The position numbers and the translations under genes are program-made. Under the pieces are notes generated by a model that worked only from the letters and a program-made list of their open reading frames with translations, did no database searches and was not told the DNA's origin. From NCBI GenBank assembly GCA_013360465.1, contig JABWBO010000032.1, positions 1 through 36,619 of the forward strand: 36,619 nucleotides of DNA, read 5' to 3'. Each line of letters opens with the position of its first letter. Within the stretch, counting starts at the first letter, position 1. Origin of the DNA: Anaerolineae bacterium. Its GTDB lineage: Bacteria; Chloroflexota; Anaerolineae; Aggregatilineales; Phototrophicaceae. Shown piece after piece: positions 8,135 through 15,783 of this stretch.

Positions 8135-9151
8135 TTACGACACCGGGCAGGCGTCGGGCCAGCTCTCACCGTAATATTCGCACAGGTTATCTTTGTTGAT
8201 GAAGACGTGATCGACGTAGATCGCCGGAGGAACGGGGCGGCATTCGAGCAGATCGAGCATCGCCGGGATCAGATACGAGCCGTAGTTTTCCGCAAAGTAG
8301 CCGGTCGCACCCAGATAGCGGCTGTTTTCCGCCAGCATCGCTTCCTGTCCGGACGGGTCAGCGCCCTGGCCAACGACCATGATCTGGTCGGCGCGCCCTG
8401 CCGCTTCCGCCGCCGCAATCACGCCGAGCGCGGTGCCGTCGTTGATGGTCACGGCAACGATGTGTTCGGCATCGGGGATGGTCGGCAGAATGTCGCTGAC
8501 CACCTGGAAGGATTCTTCCTGGGTATTCTTGCTGTCAAGCAGGAAGATCATGTCTTCAGCGACGGGCACGGTGAGGTTGTCTTGCAGGCCTTCGATCTGA
8601 CCCTGCATACGGGCTGCCGGGATGGGTCCAGACTGCGGTAGTTCCAGGACGAGCAGCGCATCGACATCGCCGTCCCAGTTTTCGTTAACCCAAGCCGCCA
8701 GCGCTTCACCAGCCAGGCGGCCGGCATTGTAGTTATCGGCACCGAAGAAGGTCGCGCCGGGCATCGGGATATCGATGGCGATCACCGGAATCCCTTCACG
8801 GCGGAAGCGGCTCATGATGACGTTGCCGAAGGCTTCGTCGGTCTGGAATTCGATCACGCCATCGACGCCCTGCGCGATGAAGTTATCGGCGTTAGCCAGC
8901 GCGGTCGCGCCGTCGAGACGGTTATCCGCCAGCACAACTTCGACATTGCCCGCTTCTTCAGCAGCCGAGAGGATGCCGTCGCGCACGAGCTGCGTGAAGA
9001 CGATATCTTCGGTCAGATTGGCGAAACCGATCGTATAGGAGTCCTGGGCGGTGGCACAGGTCGCGTTGTCCTGCGCGAAGGCAGTCAGCGGCAGCAGCAT
9101 TCCCGCCACGAGCGAAACGACCACGATAATCGAAAGCAACTTACGGAACAT
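8135..9151 (-). CDS. periplasmic sugar-binding protein of the ABC importer
   Basis: 338 residues from the chosen start, with an N-terminal signal peptide (basic MFRK, hydrophobic core, probable cleavage after AFA near residue 26) and a type I periplasmic-binding fold of the RbsB/RhaS class. Typical segments are IGFANLTED, ADNFIAQGVDGVIEFQ, IPVIAIDIPMPGATFFG, VVGQGAD and PVPPAIYVDHVFI. The frame could open at 9202, but the Shine-Dalgarno GAGGAG (complement of 9159-9164) is 7 nt from the ATG at 9151 and only 1 nt from the ATG at 9157, so I start at 9151. It captures the sugar outside the membrane for the downstream permeases. Its nearest relative here is the C-terminal half of the divergent regulator at 9343. 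Confidence 0.93.
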   Translation of the reverse strand: MFRKLLSIIVVVSLVAGMLLPLTAFAQDNATCATAQDSYTIGFANLTEDIVFTQLVRDGILSAAEEAGNVEVVLADNRLDGATALANADNFIAQGVDGVIEFQTDEAFGNVIMSRFRREGIPVIAIDIPMPGATFFGADNYNAGRLAGEALAAWVNENWDGDVDALLVLELPQSGPIPAARMQGQIEGLQDNLTVPVAEDMIFLLDSKNTQEESFQVVSDILPTIPDAEHIVAVTINDGTALGVIAAAEAAGRADQIMVVGQGADPSGQEAMLAENSRYLGATGYFAENYGSYLIPAMLDLLECRPVPPAIYVDHVFINKDNLCEYYGESWPDACPVS

Positions 9152-9342
9152 AGACATTCTCCTCAGAAATATTGTCACGAGTACCAAGCAAAAGGTGAAC
9201 ACCCTATCGACGGAGCAAAAAATCCGTGAACTTTGTCGAAGCTTGTCGATATTTGTTCAATTTCTTCGATAACGGTAGCATGATCATCAGAAAATGTCAA
9301 ATTTCCCAATTCGTGCTTGCACAGAACACTTAAATATCGACA
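9152..9342. promoter_or_regulatory. divergent promoter region with repeated TCGACAA-type sites
   Basis: This gap separates the importer operon from its divergent regulator. On the minus strand a perfect -35 TTGACA (complement of 9295-9300) is followed after 17 nt by a weak -10 TACCGT (complement of 9272-9277), giving a start near 9265. Downstream of that start lie TTGTCGA (9233-9239), TTGTCGATATTT (9243-9254) and TATCGAC (9205-9211). The 12-mer at 9243-9254 recurs exactly inverted as AAATATCGACAA at 9332-9343, touching the regulator's ATG. Such spaced inverted copies suit a repressor acting on both genes, probably by looping or blocking. A related TCGACAA lies at 13441-13447. Binding by the DeoR-type regulator is inferred. 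Confidence 0.55.
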
Positions 9343-11106
9343 ATGAATGACACCCATGACCCTGCTGAAAGTTGGACTCCGCGAAAGGACAGCCAACGAT
9401 TGAAAAGTCTGACGACGTATGAACGGCGCCAAATGATCGTCCGTATCCTGGAAGAGCAGTCCGGCATTAAGGTGACTGAACTGGCTGAACAGCTCAACGT
9501 GTCTGAAGGGACGATTCGCAACGATTTATCTGCGCTGGAGGAAGAAAACCAGATCATGCGCGTGCGGGGCGGCGCGGTGCCGCGCATGCAGCGCATCTCC
9601 GGTGGACACCAGTACGAGGAGCGCGTGCGGGTCAACGCCGACGCCAAAGAGCGCATCGCCCGCTGGGCGGCCAACATGGTCGAGGATGGCGATACCATCC
9701 TGCTCGACGCCAGCACCACCGTGGTGCATATGGTCGATTATCTCCAGACGCGGCGAGACTTAACGATCATCACCAACGGCTTGGAGACAGCGCGCCGCCT
9801 GAGCGCGCTGCGCGACAGCACGGTGATCGTGCTGGGCGGCATCCTGCGGCGCGACGGGATCACCCTGTCCAGCCTGCTCAGCGCAGCCATGCTGGACGGA
9901 CTGCATGTACGCACCGCCTTCGTCTCGTGCGCGGGCTTCTCGCCGACGGACGGGCTGACCGAGACCGATGTCGGGCAGTCCGAGTTGAAAGCAGCGATGC
10001 TGAAGACGGCGCAGCGGGTGGTGGCGCTGGTTGACAGCAGTAAATTCGACCGGGTGGCGCTGAGCTGTTTCGCCCGCCTGTCGGAGATCGATCACGTCTT
10101 CACCGATACCACTGCCCCAGCGCATATCCTGGATCAGGTGCGTCTGGGGGGCATCCCGGTCACGGTGTGCGGCGACCAGACCACGACGACCTATACCCCG
10201 GATCAGCAGACACGCTACCGCATCGGCTTCGCCAATCTGAGCGAGGAAATGCCCTTCGGGCGGGATGTGCGGCGCGGGCTGGAGCTGGCCGCACGGCGGC
10301 ATCAGGAACTTGAGCTGATCGTCGCCGATAACCAACTGAGCAGCGAGCTGGCGCTGATGCTGGCGGATAACTTCATCGCCCAGCATGTCGATCTGATGAT
10401 CGAGTATCAGATCGACGAAACGGTCGGCAGCCAGTTGAATTACAAATTCTCGCAGAGCAATATCCCGTTGATCGCCATCGACATCCCGATCGTCGGCGCT
10501 ACATTTTTCGGCGTTGATAATTACAAGACTGGATTCCTGGCTGGGATCGAACTGGGCAAGGCGGTGCAGCAGGAGTGGAGCGGACCCATCGATGCCCTCG
10601 TCATCATGGAACACCCGCGCGCCGGGGCGCTGACCGCGACGCGCATACAGGGACAGCGTGACGGGCTGGAGTCGGTGATCGGGACGGTCGCGCCGGATAA
10701 AGTGATCACCCTGGACTGCGGCAACACCAGCGAGGTGAGCGAGCATCAGATGGCGCGCACCCTCGATACCATTGCGCGCGGCAGCCGCATCGCGGTCATC
10801 TGTTTCAACGATGACGCTGCCATCGGAACGCTGGAAGCCGCGAGCAAAACCTTTCGCCTCTCCGACGTGCTGATCGTCGGGCAAGGAGCCGACCGACGGC
10901 TGCGCGATGAACTGCGGCGGGGCGGTTCATCGCGCATCATCGGCTCAACGGCCTTTCACCCGGAACGGTACGGCGAACGGCTGATCGAGATCGCCCTGGC
11001 AATCCTGCACGGCGAGCCTGTGCCGCCCGCCGTGTATATCGATCACACGTTCATCTCCGCCCGCAATGTCGATCTCTATTATCCTGACGACAACGGGCGC
11101 TATTGA
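9343..11106 (+). CDS. DeoR-family regulator fused to a periplasmic-binding-protein-like domain
   Basis: 587 residues in two parts. Residues about 25-285 are a complete DeoR regulator: winged helix (YERRQMIVRILEEQSGIKV, VSEGTIRNDLSALEE, RVRGGAVP) plus the DeoR phosphosugar-type effector domain (DGDTILLDASTTV, LTIITNGLETA, VLGGILRRDG, ALVDSSKFD). Residues about 292-587 are a type I binding-protein domain without signal peptide, homologous along its length to the adjacent importer protein; shared segments include IGFANL, ADNFIAQ, IAIDIP, GATFFG and VGQGAD. The DeoR family is normally about 250 residues, so this is a true fusion with two candidate sensor domains. ATG at 9343 lacks a clear Shine-Dalgarno; TTG at 9400, 10 nt after AAAGGA, is a possible start. 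It probably represses the flanking sugar operons. Confidence 0.92.
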   Translation: MNDTHDPAESWTPRKDSQRLKSLTTYERRQMIVRILEEQSGIKVTELAEQLNVSEGTIRNDLSALEEENQIMRVRGGAVPRMQRISGGHQYEERVRVNADAKERIARWAANMVEDGDTILLDASTTVVHMVDYLQTRRDLTIITNGLETARRLSALRDSTVIVLGGILRRDGITLSSLLSAAMLDGLHVRTAFVSCAGFSPTDGLTETDVGQSELKAAMLKTAQRVVALVDSSKFDRVALSCFARLSEIDHVFTDTTAPAHILDQVRLGGIPVTVCGDQTTTTYTPDQQTRYRIGFANLSEEMPFGRDVRRGLELAARRHQELELIVADNQLSSELALMLADNFIAQHVDLMIEYQIDETVGSQLNYKFSQSNIPLIAIDIPIVGATFFGVDNYKTGFLAGIELGKAVQQEWSGPIDALVIMEHPRAGALTATRIQGQRDGLESVIGTVAPDKVITLDCGNTSEVSEHQMARTLDTIARGSRIAVICFNDDAAIGTLEAASKTFRLSDVLIVGQGADRRLRDELRRGGSSRIIGSTAFHPERYGERLIEIALAILHGEPVPPAVYIDHTFISARNVDLYYPDDNGRY

Positions 11107-12240
11107 TCAGAAGCGAATCGTGAAGCGCTGCACGGCATCCTCGATCACATCAACGCCCAGTCCGTATCCCGGCGGCGCATAGATCCACCCGTCAACATGG
11201 GCCGCCGGCTGCCTGACCAGTTCATGGTGCATGGCGTTGACGACCGGCTTCAGTTCAAACATCGTGCGCAGCGGGGCGCACAGCGAGAGGTGAATGCTGG
11301 CCGCTGTGTTGATCGCGCTGCTGAAGCTGTGCGCGTCGATGGCGATATTGTGCCGCGCCGCCATCTGGATCACCTTCCACATGCCGGTCACCCCTTCCGC
11401 GCGCCCGGCGTCGATCAGGATCACATCGGTCACGTCGGCGTCGAGCAGCCGCTGGTAATCGTACGCGTTGAAGAAGCGCTCGCCAAAGGCGATGCGCATG
11501 TGCGGCACAGCGGCGCGTAAATGACGGTAGGCGTTGAAATTGTCGGGATGGAATGGGTCTTCCATCCAGGTGAGGGTGTATTCGCTCATCTTCTGCGCGG
11601 TATATACGGCGCGCGGAATATCCCAGCGGCAGCGCGCGCCCACATCCACGATGAACCCGGCATGCGGACCGATCGCCTCGCGCACCGTTTTGACGAAATA
11701 GATATCACGTTCCGGGTTAACGCCCAGGTTGGACTCGCCTTTCTTGCCGAAACCGACCTTCACGAACTGGTAGCCTGCTTTGATATGCCCCGCCAGCTCG
11801 TCGGCCATCGCCTCGATAGACGACGCTTTCGGGTGCGAGCTGGCGCACACCGGCAGGCGATCGGTGAGCGCGCCGCCGAGCATCTGCGAGAGGGTGAGCC
11901 TGAGGAGTTTGCCTTTCAAATCCCACAGCGCCATATCGATCGCGCTGATAGCGAAGGCGGCAATGCCGCCGACATCGCCATACCACCAGACGCGCTCGCG
12001 CATAGCCTGCCAGTGGGTCTCGATGTCGTAAGCCTCCTTGCCGACGATCAGGTCTGCCAGTCCGTGCCGGATGAGCGCATCGGTGGCGGCGGTTGCCTCG
12101 CGGAAAAGGGTGAAGCATTCCCCCCATCCCACCGTACCATCCTCCGCTTCCACACGCACGATCACGATGTAGCGCGTCGAGAAGTTATCGACGGCTTCGA
12201 GAAATTCGATCGGGAATATCTCCAGCTTGCGGATGATCAT
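11107..12240 (-). CDS. mandelate racemase/muconate lactonizing enzyme family protein (probable sugar-acid dehydratase)
   Basis: 377 residues of the enolase superfamily. Candidate metal ligands are D199 (VDVGARC), E227 (WMEDPF) and E254 (AFGERF); D277 (LIDAGRAEG) with H304 (DAHSF) form the usual His-Asp pair, and E329 (FELK) is present. In the KxK position it has K161-V-G163, so the second lysine of the mandelate-racemase pattern is missing. Members abstract the proton alpha to a carboxylate, commonly dehydrating aldonic acids. The frame is open to 12528, but that extension reads like an antisense shadow of the upstream gene, so I start at the ATG at 12240, 5 nt after the preceding stop. Its stop abuts the stop of the convergent regulator gene (TGATCA, 11104-11109). 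Confidence 0.88.
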   Translation of the reverse strand: MIIRKLEIFPIEFLEAVDNFSTRYIVIVRVEAEDGTVGWGECFTLFREATAATDALIRHGLADLIVGKEAYDIETHWQAMRERVWWYGDVGGIAAFAISAIDMALWDLKGKLLRLTLSQMLGGALTDRLPVCASSHPKASSIEAMADELAGHIKAGYQFVKVGFGKKGESNLGVNPERDIYFVKTVREAIGPHAGFIVDVGARCRWDIPRAVYTAQKMSEYTLTWMEDPFHPDNFNAYRHLRAAVPHMRIAFGERFFNAYDYQRLLDADVTDVILIDAGRAEGVTGMWKVIQMAARHNIAIDAHSFSSAINTAASIHLSLCAPLRTMFELKPVVNAMHHELVRQPAAHVDGWIYAPPGYGLGVDVIEDAVQRFTIRF

Positions 12241-12245
12241 CGCGG

Positions 12246-13379
12246 TCAGCTTACTTTGTAGCGGGCGATGTAATCCCGGTCGAGAGTGATCCCAAACCCC
12301 GGCAGGTCGGACAGGGTATAGTATCCGTCCTGGAGCGGGCGCGGCGCGCTCTGGATATCCCAGAAGATGGGGTCGCGATCTTTGTGGAAGCACTCGACAT
12401 AGGTGCCGTGCGCCACGCTGCCGAGCAGATGCGCCGAGATCTGCGCCTCCTCGTGATGGGCCATCTGCACCCCATACAGGCTGCACATCGCGGCCACCCG
12501 CCGCCAGACGGTCGGACCGCCGCCCCACGACGAGTCGAAGTTGCAGAAATCGATCGATCCGCCGTCGATCAGGTCGCGCACGCCATCGATGCGGTATTCG
12601 CTTTGCCCCGCCGTCACTGGGATGCCAGCCATCGCGCGCACATCGCGCAGCCAGCGCTTGTCGTTATACCAGCGCACCGGTTCCTCAAACCACTCCAGCG
12701 TGATGCCGGCCTCGTGCGCCAGTCGCACAAAGCGGATCGTCTGCTGCAAGTCGTACCCCTGATTGGCATCCACCATCAGCCGGAAAGTCGGACCGCCGAC
12801 CGCGACGGCGATCCGGAGCCGTTCGAGGTCTGTTTCAGGGGTCGCCCCGCCGACCTTGAACTTCATGCCGATTACGCCGTAATCGACATAATCCTGCACT
12901 TCGCGGGCTAGTTCGTCATGGGTCTGCCCATAGTAGCCGCCAATGGCGGTCATCGGGAGGCGCTGGGTATATCCGCCCCAAACACGGTAAAGGGGCAGAT
13001 TGAGCGCCTTGCCCACTGTATCCCAGATGGCGGTATCGACGGCGGAGATCGCCTGCATCACCACGCCGCGATCGCGCAGGATGTCGTAGGTCGCGGGTTT
13101 CATCGTCTCCCAGCAGCCTTCGGTGTTGAACACATCCATCCCGATCAGCGCGGGGGCGAGTTCGTCATGGATGATTTTGAGGATGACCGGCTGCTCCTCA
13201 TCAGTATCCCCCGTATAGACCTCCCCGATCACCCCCTGGTGCGTCAGGATGCGGGTGATGATCGTGCAGCGGTTCTGCATCGAATACTTGCTGCCCCGGT
13301 ACACCTTGTTGAGGGGAACTCGTATCGCTTCCGTCTCGATAGCCTGTATGGTGAGCGATCCCGGTTGCTGCCATGACAT
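12246..13379 (-). CDS. mandelate racemase/muconate lactonizing enzyme family protein, KxK type
   Basis: 377 residues of the enolase superfamily, with the full mandelate-racemase-like catalytic set: K173-F-K175 (GMKFKVGG), D204 and N206 (MVDANQGYD), E232 (WFEEPV), E261 (TAGQSEY), D282 (NFDSSWGG) and H308/H309 (QMAHHEEAQ). Such enzymes racemise or dehydrate hydroxy acids; in a sugar locus an aldonate dehydratase (for example rhamnonate or fuconate type) is the likeliest role. It is the first gene of a two-gene minus-strand operon with a second, diverged enolase-superfamily gene 5 nt downstream, and is divergent from the cupin-oxidoreductase operon across a 99-bp promoter region. Exact substrate not determined. 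Confidence 0.9.
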   Translation of the reverse strand: MSWQQPGSLTIQAIETEAIRVPLNKVYRGSKYSMQNRCTIITRILTHQGVIGEVYTGDTDEEQPVILKIIHDELAPALIGMDVFNTEGCWETMKPATYDILRDRGVVMQAISAVDTAIWDTVGKALNLPLYRVWGGYTQRLPMTAIGGYYGQTHDELAREVQDYVDYGVIGMKFKVGGATPETDLERLRIAVAVGGPTFRLMVDANQGYDLQQTIRFVRLAHEAGITLEWFEEPVRWYNDKRWLRDVRAMAGIPVTAGQSEYRIDGVRDLIDGGSIDFCNFDSSWGGGPTVWRRVAAMCSLYGVQMAHHEEAQISAHLLGSVAHGTYVECFHKDRDPIFWDIQSAPRPLQDGYYTLSDLPGFGITLDRDYIARYKVS

Positions 13380-13410
13380 AGGAGTTTGCCTTCTGAATTA
13401 AGCTTCCACT

Positions 13411-13474
13411 TTGACAAAACTGTGGAATGACGCTAGGATTTCGACAAGTATAGATAATTTTCAACAGAAACCAA
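13411..13474. promoter_or_regulatory. back-to-back promoters with a shared TCGACAA site
   Basis: For the plus strand, TTGACA (13411-13416) and TAGGAT (13434-13439) are separated by 17 nt, a good sigma-70-type promoter for the cupin operon. For the minus strand, TTGGTT (complement of 13469-13474) and TATACT (complement of 13447-13452) are 16 nt apart and would serve the dehydratase operon. TCGACAA at 13441-13447 lies at the predicted plus-strand start and touches the minus-strand -10, so one bound repressor could block both. The same core recurs around the regulator and importer genes (9205-9343), suggesting a common regulon. Confidence 0.55.
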
Positions 13475-13478
13475 CAAA

Positions 13479-13850
13479 ATGGATCAGATTTTGTTACAGA
13501 ACTTTAGCGATATGGACTGGCAGCCCCACCCCATCCTGACGGGCGTCGCCACCCGATTTGCCGCACTGGCGCTTCCCGGTCATCCCGTGGTCGATACGCT
13601 GGTTGCGCAGGTCGCGCCCGGCGGCATCCTGCTCCGTCACAGCCACCCGGAGACGTGCGAGATCGCCTACGTGCTGAGCGCGTCCGGACAGATGCGTGAA
13701 GGAGAGCCAGGCGACGAGCTGGTACGTGCGCTCACGGAGGGTTGCGCCCTGTTCATCCCTGCTGGCGTGCCCCATCAGATCGAGAATACCAGCGCGGAGG
13801 TGATGTTCATCTTTGCCGTACATACCCGAAAGGTGGAATCGAATGCCTGA
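13479..13850 (+). CDS. cupin-domain protein
   Basis: A 123-residue single-domain cupin. The first motif is H-S-H-P-E-T-C-E near residues 49-56 (HxHx4E), the second ends PAGVPHQIEN near 95-104, giving the usual three His and one Glu metal ligands. No DNA-binding domain is attached, so it is a small metal-binding enzyme or sugar-binding protein, for example a sugar isomerase or epimerase-like cupin, rather than an AraC regulator. It heads a four-gene plus-strand operon and overlaps the next gene by 8 nt. No clear Shine-Dalgarno precedes the ATG, so the message may have a short or weak leader. Specific reaction unknown. Confidence 0.85.
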   Translation: MDQILLQNFSDMDWQPHPILTGVATRFAALALPGHPVVDTLVAQVAPGGILLRHSHPETCEIAYVLSASGQMREGEPGDELVRALTEGCALFIPAGVPHQIENTSAEVMFIFAVHTRKVESNA

Positions 13851-14925
13851 GAAAGCCGCAATCGCCATCGTTGGGACGGGATGGTGGGCGACGACCGCCC
13901 ATCTCCCGGCGATGACGGCGCATGATCGCATCGGCAAGATCATCCTGGTGGATCACAAGCCCGAAGCAGCGCGCGCCGCCGCCGCGAAATATGGCATTCC
14001 GCTGGCGCACTGCTTCACCAGCGCCGCCGAAGCCAAAGCCGCGCATCCTGATCTTCAGGGAGCGATCGTCGCCACTACCCACCACGCCCATTATGCCGCC
14101 GCGAAAGACTGCCTCGATCAGGGCATGCACCTGCTGCTCGAAAAGCCGATGACCATCTACGCGCGCGATGCCAAAGCCCTGGTCGATCAGTCCGCCGCCG
14201 CCAACCTCACGATCCTGATGGGCTACACCTTCCCCTGCCTGCCCCCGGTGATGCAGGCTAAACGCTACATCGATGAGGGACTAATCGGCGACATCGAATA
14301 CGTTGCGTGCAGCATGTCGTCGGTGACCTATGATCTGCTGCTCGGCCACCCGGAGCGCTTCGAACCAGCCAGCGGTTTCGCCGTGACCGGCCCAACTCCG
14401 CAGACCTACAGCGAGCCGACTGTGTCCGGGGGCGGGCAAGGCGTGCTGCAAATCACCCATCTGGCGGCGATGATGTTCCACCTTTCCCCAGGGATGCGCG
14501 CTGAGGTGGTCACGGCTTTCATGAACAACCTGCACGCCAAAGTCGATGTGATCGACGCGATGGCCGTGCGTATGAATACCGGCGCGCTGGCGACCGTGGG
14601 CAGCAGTGGGAATCTGCGCCCTGGCGATCCCGGCTCCGTTGAAGTTCACCTGCACGGCAGCAAGGGGCGGATCATGGTCGATGGCTTCACAGGTGAGTTC
14701 TTCATGCACCTGCACGACGGGCGACAGGAACACATCCCGCGCCACCATCCGGCGTACCCCGGTGATGTGCCGGTGTCGAAATTCGTCGAGATCCTGCTCG
14801 ACGGGGCGGAACCGCTCTTCCCCGGCGCGGTGGACGGGTTGTACACGGTAGAGCTGCTCGAAGCGGCGGCTCGGTCGGCGGCACAGGATGGGCAACGCGT
14901 ATTCGTCCGCGATCTCTATAACTGA
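13843..14925 (+). CDS. Gfo/Idh/MocA-family NAD(P)-dependent oxidoreductase
   Basis: 360 residues from the chosen start. The N-terminal Rossmann fold has AIVGTGWW (residues 8-15), then the family EKP motif at 100-102 (LLLEKPMT) and a C-terminal alpha/beta substrate domain with GQGVLQITHLAAMM. Members oxidise or reduce sugar hydroxyls, inositols and related polyols. The frame extends upstream to 13813, but the ATG at 13843 sits 6-7 nt after AAGGTGG and directly before the dinucleotide fold, so I use it; it overlaps the cupin stop (ATGCCTGA). With the following isomerase and SDR it forms a sugar oxidation module divergent from the two dehydratases. Confidence 0.9.
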   Translation: MPEKAAIAIVGTGWWATTAHLPAMTAHDRIGKIILVDHKPEAARAAAAKYGIPLAHCFTSAAEAKAAHPDLQGAIVATTHHAHYAAAKDCLDQGMHLLLEKPMTIYARDAKALVDQSAAANLTILMGYTFPCLPPVMQAKRYIDEGLIGDIEYVACSMSSVTYDLLLGHPERFEPASGFAVTGPTPQTYSEPTVSGGGQGVLQITHLAAMMFHLSPGMRAEVVTAFMNNLHAKVDVIDAMAVRMNTGALATVGSSGNLRPGDPGSVEVHLHGSKGRIMVDGFTGEFFMHLHDGRQEHIPRHHPAYPGDVPVSKFVEILLDGAEPLFPGAVDGLYTVELLEAAARSAAQDGQRVFVRDLYN

Positions 14926-14937
14926 AGGGATGATCTT

Positions 14938-15774
14938 ATGCGCCTGAGTGTCGCCAATTACTCGTTCGAAGTCCTGCCCCTCGAAGCCACGCTGATGGTC
15001 TGCCATTCGCTTGGCTTTCATACAGTGGATATCGCCGGCTTTTATCAGCGCGGCAAATGCAGTTTTCAACCGGAGTCAGTCGCCGCCGATCCGCAGGGGC
15101 AGGCAGACATCCTCACCCCCCTGCTCGCCAAGTATGGGCTGGGTGTCAGCGACTTTTTCCCGCAGTTTGGCGCTGCGCCGTCGCTGCACTCGCTCAACGA
15201 CCCCGATTCAGCCGTGCGCGAGGAGAATTTGCGTTACGTGCGCGGTGCGGCGCAGTTCTGCAAGCTGATCGGCGCACCCGGTATGACGATTCTACCCGGC
15301 GTTGACCACTTGTCGCGTGCGCTGGCGGACAATCTCATCGTCTCGGTGGACTATCTGCGCCAAGCGGTGGACATCGCTGGCGAATACGGCGTTGAGGTGC
15401 GCTTTGAGCCGCACATGGGGTCTGTGGCCGACACGCCAGAGCTGGCTCTGTACCTTGTCGAGCAGGTGCCGGGCCTGCGCGTGACGCTCGACATCGCCCA
15501 CTTCATGCTTCAATACATCCCGATGGAGCGCGTGTATCCCCTGCTGCCCGTGACCGGGCATGTGCATGTGCGGCAGGCCAGACCGGGCAAACTCCAGGTG
15601 GCCCACGCCGAAGGGGTGATCGACTTCCCGGACGTGATCGCGCGGCTGAAGGCGGACGGCTATGGCGGCGCGTTCACGGTCGAGTATGTATGCGCTGACT
15701 GGTTCGAGGTCAACCGGAATGACACGCTGTATGAAAGTGCCGTCGCGCTGGAGCAGCTCGCTCCCTACTTTTGA
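14938..15774 (+). CDS. sugar phosphate isomerase/epimerase-family TIM-barrel protein
   Basis: A 278-residue xylose-isomerase-like TIM barrel (IolE/Hpr epimerase class). Candidate metal ligands appear in order: E in RFEPHMGS near 160, D in TLDIAHF near 185, H in GHVHVRQA near 205 and E in TVEYV near 243. Members isomerise or epimerise keto sugars, inosose or related compounds in the cytoplasm. It starts 12 nt after the oxidoreductase with GAAGGGATGATC upstream and is followed 9 nt later by an SDR, so all are one operon. Pairing of this family with a Gfo/Idh/MocA oxidoreductase is common in catabolism through 3-keto sugars, which is a plausible but unproven role here. Confidence 0.88.
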   Translation: MRLSVANYSFEVLPLEATLMVCHSLGFHTVDIAGFYQRGKCSFQPESVAADPQGQADILTPLLAKYGLGVSDFFPQFGAAPSLHSLNDPDSAVREENLRYVRGAAQFCKLIGAPGMTILPGVDHLSRALADNLIVSVDYLRQAVDIAGEYGVEVRFEPHMGSVADTPELALYLVEQVPGLRVTLDIAHFMLQYIPMERVYPLLPVTGHVHVRQARPGKLQVAHAEGVIDFPDVIARLKADGYGGAFTVEYVCADWFEVNRNDTLYESAVALEQLAPYF

Positions 15775-15783
15775 GGTGAACTT

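Noticed and set aside
12241-12528. N-terminal extension of the 11107 dehydratase-like frame
   Set aside because: The extra 96 residues read as an arginine- and proline-rich antisense-like shadow of the upstream gene's 3' end, and the enolase fold starts cleanly at the ATG at 12240.
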